A DNA stretch of 64,000 bases from Limnoperna fortunei (lineage: Eukaryota; Mollusca; Bivalvia; Mytilida; Modiolidae). Both the position numbers and the translations under genes were made by a program. The stretch covers positions 89,665,756-89,729,755 of the forward strand of contig OX104112.1 in assembly GCA_944474755.1 (NCBI GenBank), written 5' to 3'. Numbering within the stretch: position 1 is the first letter of the stretch; each line of letters begins with the position of its first letter. Positions 25,009-37,000 of this stretch are shown here, in pieces. The notes beneath the pieces are model-generated. The model had not been told where the DNA came from, searched no databases, and was given only the letters and a program-made list of their open reading frames with translations.

Positions 25009-28000
25009 ATGGAAGGTCAGATCCCCTTAGATAAACAACACATATCCGTTGAAACAAAAGGGAAAAGGGAATATCTGTCCTTATTGGTAATAATTACTTA
25101 TAGCATAAATTCACCGCAATATTCTCAGGCTTCTCTATAAAAAAATGTCACTCACCATTTCAGCCTCAGGCATTTGTTTTGGCAAGAAATTGTACCCTGT
25201 GTAAATGAATGCTAGTCACTTCGGTACCTGGTCACGTCGGTACAAGGACACCTCGGTACTGACCTAGGCACTTCGTAACCTGGTCCCCTGGTGTAATATT
25301 TTTCATTTACGCAAGCTTCACTTTCAAATATAACCCCAGGCCCAGGTCACCACCAGTTTACTACCCAGTTTGATTGGTTGTTTAAAACGACATGTTTTGG
25401 CTAACTTTTCGCGTGTTTTGTTCTGTCAGAATAATATTTCAATAAAGTAGCTACCTACTTCTTGTTTTCCGGCTTTCGAGTTAGACTGACCATTCCCGGT
25501 AGAGTTATTTCCACAAACCAGACATAAATCTGTAAAAAAATTCTTTTGATAAACTGTATTTTTATTTAAATTTGATTACCGGACGCCGGACATTACGTCA
25601 TAATGCTTTGTATCAGAATTATGTCAGTTACAGTTAAGACTCACGTAAATTTTGAGGCATTCGGAATGTCAAAATTTTGACCGGATTCATTGCTGGTGAC
25701 CTGACTGTATATTCGAACCGGAAGTCTGCTTACATTATTGAGAATATTTAGTCAGGATCCCAGACTAGGGCACTTCGGTACTCGGTACCGGACATTTCGG
25801 TACTAGGTTCTGGTCACTTCGGTACTGAGAAGATATTCTTATATTTGTCATTTGTATTCATTGAATTTTGTATTATATAGTTTAAATTTTGTATAATATT
25901 GTCTAAGTTTGTATATTTATATTTGTATATAGTCATGTGTAAGATGATCAATGCCAAAGAAGGAAAACTTGACACTGAGTCTGTCTCGTGGTCTTTCTTT
26001 GGTAATGCTTCAACTTCCCTTCGCTCACCATCTTTATCAACCTTATTGATAAAACACATAAACAATTACTTCAAAGTACCGAAAATTAAACAGGTTTGAG
26101 GTGACTAGTTCCGACTACCGAAGTTTCCAGTGCCAAGTACCAAAATGACTAATTATGTCACTATCGAAGTGACCGTGTACCGAAGTGACCTGATACTGTG
26201 TAAATTCGGGTATCTCAGATCCAAATCTCGTAGGCAGTTGCGGACTACCAATTTGCCGTGTCCATTTTGCAGAATAAAACAAATTTATGCTAAAATATTT
26301 TCTATTTAATCAGGGACAGTCTATACTAAGTATAGACTGTCCCTGATTTAATGAATTACTTAAAACTTTAAAAAAAAATTTGTTAATTGACACAGAAACT
26401 AATTGATTAATTTTGTGTGATTAATTTTTGCGCAACAAAAGCTGATGTTTTTTTTTATTATTTGAATAATTACAAATATACAAAACAATACATTTAGATC
26501 TTCATGAAACTAATTCTATGAAATCAATATATATTAACAAACAACTTCTCAGACAAAAAATGATTTTTTTTTCTAAAATCATTAATAACATATAGTTTTA
26601 CTTTTGATTGTCTGCAATTAGGGAATCGGCTTACTGGACAGCAAAAGTTAAAAGGCAAATTTTAATACATGAAATCTTGAAATTTTTTAAAATAAAATGA
26701 TTACTATTGTGTTGATTGGGGATTCTTTGAAGTTTAACACTGTAAGTATGTTTGTATATATTTTACTGTTTTATTAATGATTGATATTAAGACATTTAAA
26801 TTCCTTTGAAATAAATATAAGTGGCAAATTAATTTTATATTTGTATAATAATATCGTTTTTTGTTTAGTAATAACCCTGAAAGTGTTTTATTTCTTTAGC
26901 CTGACTGATTTTTAAAGTATTCAAAAGTATTGAAGATTAAATGCCAAAACCCAATCTGTTAAATAGATTCCATGCCAGATTGCCAAATCTTAAATCGCTG
27001 ACTCCCAATTTGCCCAGTCCATTTTGCCGATTACCAAATTGTCGAATAAAACAAACTTATGCTAAAATGTTTTTTTTTAGGAATTTGATAAATTGGAGTT
27101 GAATGCAAGGCTTATGATCACATAGACCAAAGAAATCAATTATTAACCTTTAATTTTTTTAAATTTAATGGTTGCTTTAATCTGATGCTTGATGTCAAAT
27201 GAATGAAATAAATTATAGGTTTGTCTATTATTTATATTTATAATTATTATTAATATTTAAATAATTACGTTTATACGAAACAGTACAAAGATTTTCATGA
27301 AACTAATTCCATAAAGTCGATATATTAGCAAACAACTTCTCCGACAAAACAATCACTAATAACATATAGTTTAACTTTTGATTGTCATCAATTTGGGAAT
27401 CGGCTAACTGGACTTGGCAATATTACTTCAGCAATTTGGGAATCAGCAATCTGGGATGCTACCATTAAATAAGTGAGAAATTAGAGAAACATGCAATCTA
27501 ATTAAAATTAAATTTTTCACTTGCTCCCCCTTTTTGCTATGGTCGCTGTACACAGTGACCAATAACAAAAAGGGGGGAGCAAGTGAAAGATTTAATTTTA
27601 ATTAGATTGAGAAACATGGAAAATAATAAAAAGGAGATATGACTTTTGCTATGACTTTAAAGTGCTTGTTGCATTTATTACATTATTATGTTTGTCTAAA
27701 TGTTTGCTTGATTTTTTAATGATATAATTAAACATTGCTATTTTTCAATTTTTATTCTTTAACTGAATATTATAATATATATATATATATATATAAATAT
27801 TACATGAATACATGTGCAGAATTAACTATATCAGTAGCCAAATTGACTACACCAGGTGGTGAATTGACCATGTGCTGATTTGATCAAGTGCCGATCTGAC
27901 TAGTATTCCTTTTTACATATAATTGCTTCTGTTGAGTGTTGTTTACATGTCACAAATCTTCCTTTACTTTTGCTATGAGAATTTTACATTGTAAGTCAGC

Positions 28001-31000
28001 TATATTTGTTTCTACGTTGATTTAAATGTATTGACAAATCTTTGTCAGCTTTTGTAATGTTCTACGGTATTTGGACAAGCCATGAGACTTTTCCCGCATA
28101 AAATGCAAACAACATTGCTGGAATGACTTTGAACAGACAACAATTTCCTGCTCCTATCTTACCTTTTCATTCTAATTTAAGTCAAAATTTACTATGGAAA
28201 AAAGCTCTATCAAAATGAAAAAAACTGTAGGTAGGCTTTTGATATTTGGTATGTGAGGAGATAATATCAAGGTGAGGTGTCACATACCATTGTTGATGAT
28301 CTTTGACCTTGACTTTAGCCTCCACAGAGATGGATACTATCTCACTAATATCTAGTTATTATTAACTTTGAAATCAAATGCACAGTGTTCACAAGTTAAA
28401 AAAACATTCATTAAAGATCATTTAAGCCCTAAAAATTAATAAAGAAAAATTGAACCTAACCAGAAGAACATGCAGAAACATATTACAATACACAAAACAA
28501 AAATATCTGCATAATCAGAAATATCCATATAAATACAAGACAACCAATCAAATACTAATATATAAAGACAACATTATTAGCAATAGAAAAATAATTTGCA
28601 TTTATTCTTATTACTTGTTTAATACTTGGAATCTAGGTGTGAGTAGAAGGGGTATACAGTTTGTGTCTTATCAAGCACCTCCCATGTATTGTCAGTAGAC
28701 ATATTGTTTATTTCATTTTAGGAGGATATACAGTTTGTGTATTGCCAGTATACATATCTTTATTATTTATTTGTTTATTTTATTTTGGGACACCAGGTGG
28801 AAGGAGGATATACAGTATGTGTATTGCCAGTATACATATCTTTATTATTTGTTTGTTTATTTTATTGTAGGATTCTAGGTGGAAGGAGGATATACAGTTT
28901 GTGTATTGCCAGTATACATATCTTTATTATTTATTTTTTTCTTTTATTTTAGGATCCCAGGTGGAAGGAGAATATACAGTTTGTGTATTGCCAGTAGACA
29001 TATCTTTATTATTTATTTGTTTATTTTATTGTAGGATCCTAGGTGGAAGGAGGATATACAGTATGTGTATTGCCAGTATACATATCTTTATTATTTATTT
29101 GTTTATTTTATTGTAGGACCCTAGGTGGAAGGAGGATATACAGTATGTGTATTGCCAGTATACATATCTTTATTATTTGTTTGTTTATTTTATTGTAGGA
29201 TTCTAGGTGGAAGGAGGATATACAGTTTGTGTATTGCCAGTAGACATATCTTTATTATTTATTTGTTTATTTTATTGTAGGACCCTAGGTGGAAGGAGGA
29301 TATACAGTTTGTGTATTGTCAGTATACATATCTTTATTATTTATTTGTTTATTTTATTGTAGGATCCTAGGTGGAAGGAGGATATACAGTTTGTGTATTG
29401 CCAGTATACATATCTTTATTATTTATTTGTTTATTTTATTGTAGGATTCTAGGTGGAAGGAGGATATACAGTTTGTGTATTGCCAGTAGACATATCTTTA
29501 TTATTTATTTGTTTATTTTATTGTAGGATCCTAGGTGGAAGGAGGATATACAGTTTGTGTATTGCCAGTATACATATCTTTATTATTTATTTGTTTATTT
29601 TATTGTAGGACCCTAGGTGGAAGGAGGATATACAGTTTCTGTCTTATCAAGCACCACCTGTGTATAATGGAGCTGCCATGGAAGAATGGAAAGATAGGTT
29701 AAAGTTTATTTCAGATGACTTGCACTGGCTTTTACAGCAGCCCCACAATAAATTCTGGTGCCAGGTAGGTTGTCTCACTAAAAGCTAGTGTGAGCTATTG
29801 TCATTGTTTTCTTCCATCTGACAAATTTTGCATTTTTATCTTCACCACAGAAACCATTAAACTAATTTGAACTAAACTTGGTATGAATAATTGTTAATTG
29901 GTCCCTTACCATCTTGTCAATGATTTATGATATTCTACAATTTCTAATAAATCCCAGGTACATGCATACAAAGCTTTTATATAGGACAGATCTCTTAGGT
30001 ACATGTTTCTTACAAATCTTTGGTTGTAAGTTCTCTCTGTAACATGAATTTAATCATTTTCTGTTAAATGTAGCTTAAGTATCTCATATAAATTGTATGT
30101 GACACATTTCAGATATATGTATCTTAGGCATAAAACAATCAGTCCTTATATTCAGATATGTCAATGTCATTGTACAGTATATGATGACTAAATTGGACAA
30201 ATATATATAACTAGTTAACTTAAATATTTAAATCAGTTGTTTTTGTTTTATATATTTTTACCAGTTTCTGGGAAAGAAAATAAATTGTTCTGCCACTTTA
30301 TCTTCAGACAACAGAAAATGGTGTATTGAATAGTTTGGACAAACTGACATACATCAATACATCAATAAAAAAAAATCCTGCTCAGCATGCTAGTATAAAT
30401 CAGTCTGATGAATTGTTCTGTTATTTTGAACATGTTACAAATATAAATAATCAGATCCATAAATAGTATATTGCCATAGAACTCTCATTTTAACACTGCT
30501 TTTAATTTTTATGCAGAAGTTCAACTGCAGTAATTTAAACTTGTGTGAAAATGTCTTTAATACTGATATGTAATTATTTTCCTTTTACATATATACAGGT
30601 AATCCATGACAACACCTTACAGAATTTATTGGACACATACCTGAGGTTCTCACCCAGGTAAGATATTTATTATACACCCTTGCATAATCTTTGTGGCACC
30701 TTCCTATATGTTCTCACCAAGTTAATGTCCATAAAAAACAGTTAATTAAAATCAAATCTTTCACTCGTCTACCCCTATAGAATGGTAAACTGAACTATTC
30801 AACTGCTTTTTTTATCAAGAGTGTAATTCAGGGAGCATCTTTTAGTTCTGTCATTTTTTTTCTGTTTGCCAAATTATTTTATGAATTTCAATACTGTAAA
30901 CATTGTTATTTTTGGGATTTACTCGTCAAAACTTTTCTGCATTGGGGTAATTTTCACAATTTAGTTACAGATCTCAATTCGCCGATTGCGAATTAAGTGG

Positions 31001-34000
31001 TGTTACCTCCCTTAAAGGGGCAGGTAACCGTGATTTACATGTATGACTCGCACATGCAGTAAATGCTTACCACTAACTTTCAGTGAGAAAATACTATTTC
31101 CAATGCATTTGAAACCATAAAAACAATGTTTTGCAACATATTTTGACCTCGTTATTGTGACGTTCCAGTTTTATTTTTGGGTTCACACAATTGTTCATTT
31201 TACAAATAATATTATTGTCTGGAAATTCAACAACAATCGGACGTGCACAATGCGAGTATTCAGTGTCAATTGTCATTCTTTTGAACGCCTGATGTGATTG
31301 ACTTAATTGACAGGTGGGTGGCCCCGTGTATCAAAAGCAACACATCTATTACAATCCAATCAATAGGTGTGGTGGGAAAAACTTCACTATGGGAGGAGCA
31401 TTCCTTAATAGACTTGAAATCACGTGTTAATACATCTCTACATCACTGCAATAAAACCGTGCACCTTTCTGGGTTGCAATAATTTCCTTCAACAAAATAA
31501 AAAACGAAATAATCTTAAGCTACTTTATTTTCGATATTTTTCCCTAAACCTAAGACTGCAATTTGGAAAATGCTTATCCTAAAACAGGTGGGTAAAATAT
31601 AGCTTGGAAGGTCGTATCGGAAACAAGCAACACATTTTCCCATGGTAATTATTACAAATTGCACGTCTACCTTTCCCAACAAACACCAGTCACCTGTAAA
31701 GGAAGCTTCTCAGTGGGACATTTTTTAGTTATAGGTATAAGTATTGAAATCCATGCTCACACACATCAGAGACATATAATAATTACATGTACTAGTAATT
31801 ATATACATTTATGTCATTTATATTGCATGTATATTTGTTGACACCACAATAAAAATCACCTTTATCTAACCGGCAGCCAGTGTGTCGTTTCATAAAGCGA
31901 TCGCTAATTAACGTGCTCGTTATCTTATGCAATTTAAATGGGTTAACATGCACGTAAAGATAACGATTGCTTTATGAAACGGCACCCAGGTGTATGTAGT
32001 ATCTTGCATCGGATGAACAAGTAATTAATTTCCTTGGGGCACAAAGTGGGAAAAAGAAATTTCTAACAATTTATTAAAAACTATTAACAACATCATTGAT
32101 AACACTTATTGTGTATAAATTTTAAAGTTTAACTGCACACTTTTATTCGACAAAAGTTTGCAAAGTTTGTATATCTAATACATATTTTAATACCCCGTTT
32201 AATTTAACCTACGTAGGTGCCAATTAATTGTTTATTGAAGGTATAGTGTGACACATTCATGTTATGGCTTGTATACCAACAACAGTCTTACATGTAAACT
32301 AGAGTTACCGAACATGTTACTGGTAGGTGGCGCACATATGGAAAGACGTGAATTGCACTATCTCAAAACTTGTTGCATGAAAATAATTTCTCCAAAAGAG
32401 AAAATTTCCAAAACAATTTAATTCTATGTTTACAGTAGCATTTCTCTTTATAGATCTTATGATGTTGTATATAAATTGCCAGAAGATGTACAGTCTCTAC
32501 ATAATGAGGTTCACAGACTTGTTTTTATGACTTGTCTCAGGATGGCTACATACAAAGAATCACAGGTAGGAAGTGAAGATTTTATTAATGAACAACACTA
32601 TTCATGATGTATTAAATTATTTATTTTAGAAGAAAAAAAATCTATAAACAATTAAAGATTAAAAGCTTTGACAGACAATAACTCTTATATAAACTTCTTT
32701 TGACATCATACTTCAATTATATATATTTGTTGACTCAGTGGCCAAGTAGTGAAAGTTGTTAGTCATCTACTATAGATCAAGTTCCTGTCAACATTGAAGT
32801 TGTGAGTTCGATTCTCACTGCAGGCAGTGTACTCTACTTTAGTCTTAATTGACAATGATTAATAGTTTTCTCTCCAAAGTTTGAAGGTTTTCTCTGGGTA
32901 CTCTTTCTTTTAAAATATAACTGGATGTCTTAGACAGATGAAAAATTGAAATCAAACAATTGATTACATATTTTGTATTACTTACGCAATCAAGAATTCT
33001 TTCCTAAATATTTGTAGGAACACCACATCACTCCCAGTGTGTTTGGAGAGATTTTGTATGAGAATTTCTTATTTGATATCCCTAAGATATTTGACTTGTG
33101 TGTGTTGTATGGAGAAGGCAATGGTCCCATACTTACAAAGATGGTAGACAATATATTTACACAGCAGCCAAGTTATAATGATGACCTCAGATGTGCCATA
33201 CCTACAGTTTTACAGGTGGGTTTTCTGACAAAATTCTTAAAATAATTTATTCCCTTTTTTAGTTTTCTTGTCAAATTACTTTAATTAGAAATGTTTACTA
33301 AAGTTATTTTTTTCTTTTCTCATTATCGATAATTTGTACATTTTTTCTTTGATGTGTACTGCTGAAAAGTTGGTAAAATAACTTACTGGCAACTATCACC
33401 AAATTTATTGGGTCAGTAGGTTAAATAGCGATAGTTTTCTAAGCAACTATAGGATGCAGAGGCCTGATATTTTGGATATTGCTTTATCCTATAATACCAT
33501 ATGGTGTATAGCAATTTTATGCTTCTTGGTCATCTACTTCCTGTTTACTGAACACTTATGAAAGTCATATTTGTGAAAGCAGGGGGTATCACTAGTGAGT
33601 ATTAACTCACAGTCCACACTTGTGTTCTTAAAACGGTATACAGCCTATCACAGCTTAACATTTCAGGTGAGCCCTATCTGATACATGCTGAAATAAAGTC
33701 TGTATCAAAAACAAAATATCCAATATTCCATATGTGCCACATAAGAGATAACAATAAATTCCAGGTGTCACCGCAGGTTGTTATCTAATTTAAAAAAAAA
33801 TTGTTTTCTAGGTGTTTCGTGATATTGGAGAAAAGTGTGGATTAGAGATTGACAAACAAGGGTCCTTATCACCACAGAAACTAACAAGCCCAAGAAAAGA
33901 TAACTCTCAGCTGATGACAATGATTATATCAGATTTCCAGGATATTGTATTATACCTAGCAGATATAGCCTTGACCTTAGCCAATTTCCTGGAGATTCAT

Positions 34001-37000
34001 CCACCCTCTTGTGACTTGTTTATGAAAGAACATTTTATAACAAGGTAATTCTAAGTATGGGGCTTGTTGGCCAAGTGATTAAAGTAGTTAATCTACTATT
34101 GACCCTGTGCCTGTCATCACTGAGGTTGAGGGTTCGAGTCTCACTGTGGGCAGGGTGTGCTTGACTGAATAGACAAATATTGCCAGTTTTCCTACCAAAT
34201 GTCAGAGGTTTTCTCCAAGTACTCCAGTTTCCTCCTGCTTGTAAATCTACATGTTGGTATAAAAAAATTTTAATTACATATTCTAATATGACGTGCTTTA
34301 AAGGCTTTGAGACCACAACTGTGGAAAAAAATGATTTATCTATGAGCAACACGCGCTGAGGAGGGAGGGTTTTAAATGGCTGTTCCAATTACAAAACTGT
34401 AACTCCCGCCGGAAAGCTATTGCATATGACGTATAAATCTTATAAATAGCGACACGCGCTATCACGCGCTATCATTATCCGTTGCAATATATTGTGAGTT
34501 ACATTGACGGAACAGCCAGTTCATGGCAGAAATGATGTTTTCTATAGGTACAAAAATATTTAAAATGTACCGTAATTGTCTAATTAGAATAGAAATAATT
34601 CACGGAGGCTGTGATTTATCATTGTTTTACAACGGGGTGGCCATTTATGTCGTTATTTTATCCCTCACTGCCGCTCGGGATAAAATAATACGACATAAAT
34701 GGTCACCCCGTTGATAAACCACAGCCTGCAATTATTATTTTTTTAAATTGTAGTTAGATATAGAAGGGAGATAATGATTTCCTACAGCATACGTTTTTCA
34801 ATATGGCACCTTCATCTGATGATTTATATTTGCTATATACAAAATGAGTAATAAACGTCACATAGCTTTCTTAATAATATGTTAAATTGTAATATTTTTA
34901 CTCCCCCTGCGACGACATGCTGGGGGGGCATTAAGTTTTACTCGTGTCCGTCCGTCTGTCTGTACATACATACATACGTCCGTATGAATTTCTGTCAAGC
35001 TTTTCTTAGAAACCATACATGAGAACAATTTGAAATTTGGCAGGGTAGTTCAGTATCAACAGTTGTACGTCCTAAACGACTTTCAGACCTGTTGGACAAC
35101 TACTTCATTTGTACGTACGTCCATCGGTCTGTAAGAATTTCTGTCAAGCTTTTCTCAGAAACCGTACATGAGAACAATTTGAAATTTGGCAGGGTGGTTC
35201 AGTATCACAAGTTGTACGTCCTAAGCAACTTTCAGACCTGTTGGACACCTACTTCCTGTTTGGGACTTCTTTTAGCGGGGGAATCTGTGTCCCATCGATT
35301 TTTTATTGTTCTCACTTGAGGTAAAAGGGAGATAAACAGATTCTAGCAATGGCTACATGAAGTAGATATGTCAAGTTGCTAAAATGTAAAAATGTCTAAC
35401 TTTACAGTAATTAATGATGTGACATAGAAAGCCATATAATAGGTTACATAGATCTTTACAATAGATAGATTAACTATGCCTGTTGTGTTTGTGTGATGTT
35501 AAACAAAACCCTCTGTCGTAAAGCCTCCTGAGGGCCTTGGTGGCCCAGTGGTTAAGGTAGTTTGTCTACCTGGTCTGTCAACACTGAGATTGCTGGGTTG
35601 AGTCTCACTGTGGGCAGGGTTACACGACTCGAATCTTAATTGACAAGGATTGCCAGTTTTCTAACTGCAGGTCAGGGGTTTTCCCTTGGTACTCTGGCAT
35701 CCTCCCCAATAAAAACTGGATGCCATGATATAGTTGAAAAATTGCTGAAAATGGCGTTAAACATCATTCAAACAAACAAACAAATCAAAGCCTCATTGTT
35801 TATATGCTGTTAACTCAGGAAATAGAGATATATAAATGAGCAGATAATAACACCAACCAGTTTAATTAATAAAAAAAAAAAATGGGACTAAACACATACA
35901 ATTCATGAAAACAGTTAAAAGAAAGGACATATACTAGGGCATAAACCAATGCCTTAGCATAGTCAGAAAATTGTGTGGCTTTATTGAGCTGCACAAGCCA
36001 CCTTTATTTGTTAAACCCACACAATACAGAAATGCAGAATTGTATTACACTTAAACATAATAAAAAAAACTGTTAAAGTCTGAAATAACCGGGTTGCAAA
36101 GTAAGTGCTATAATAAATGGTGGAGTTGATTACTCAAAAACAGAATCATCATGTTTAAATTGTGCTTAAAATGACCAAGTTGTATTGTCTAGAAAAACAT
36201 TACTTAAACAATTTCATCATAGTAGGTGCATAGCTTCAAAATGTATGCCATCTTTCTGTGAAGTTTCAGGGATCTGGATTGAAAGCTGAAGGAAGAGTTA
36301 TTTACACAAAATATATACCCACTTTGGTAAAATTTCCTAACAAAGTCTGCAAAATTAGAATAAAATCCCCGCATTATTTCATAATAGCAGGTGCACAACT
36401 TCAATAAATGCACTAGCTCTCTGTTAAGTTTCAGAGATCTGGGTTGAAAACTGTAAGAGAAGTTGATTACACAAAATAGGTACTGTCTCCTGCATGTGTT
36501 CTGAAAATGTTCTTAAGTTTAAGATTTGTTTTCAAAACTAGGAGGAGTTGAGTTCACAAAATTGTACTGTCTCCTGCAAGTGTTCTGAAAATGTTCTTAA
36601 GTTTAAGATTTGGATTCAAAACTAGGAAGAGTTGAGTACACAAAATGGATAACCTATTTTCCCTCCCTGCACATCCACCCTCCCTATATCGCCATACTAT
36701 AACCCAGGTTTTTTTAAGCAACCCAGCCAAAAATACTTGATACAAAATTAATTTTTGTTGTAGACTAGCAGAGTTTTATGACATGTTATTTCCAGAGATA
36801 TTGCAGACACTAAAAATGAGGAATTTTGAAAACATCAGGTAATTTTGAATTGATTAGTATTTTTGTTTTAAAATGTGGGTACTTACATGTATTATATGTA
36901 AACATTTAAATCATACCTCTGTGGCAGAGTGGTTAAGGTAGTTTGTCGACTATTGATCAAGTGGTCTGTCTAAACTGAGGCTGCAGGGTTCGAGTCTGAC

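Noticed and set aside
28661..29116. Overlapping short frames MYCQYTYLYYLF on the plus strand
   Set aside because: Produced by the 82-bp acceptor-derived repeat; frames shift every unit and end at the CCTAG of the next.
34060..34140. Possible tRNA genes at SINE heads (also 35532, 36916, 49413)
   Set aside because: A and B boxes are present but the cloverleaf is not, and each is followed by the same SINE body.
34035..34388. 117-codon minus-strand frame
   Set aside because: Runs antisense through a SINE and a hairpin element next to ASCC2 exon 6.
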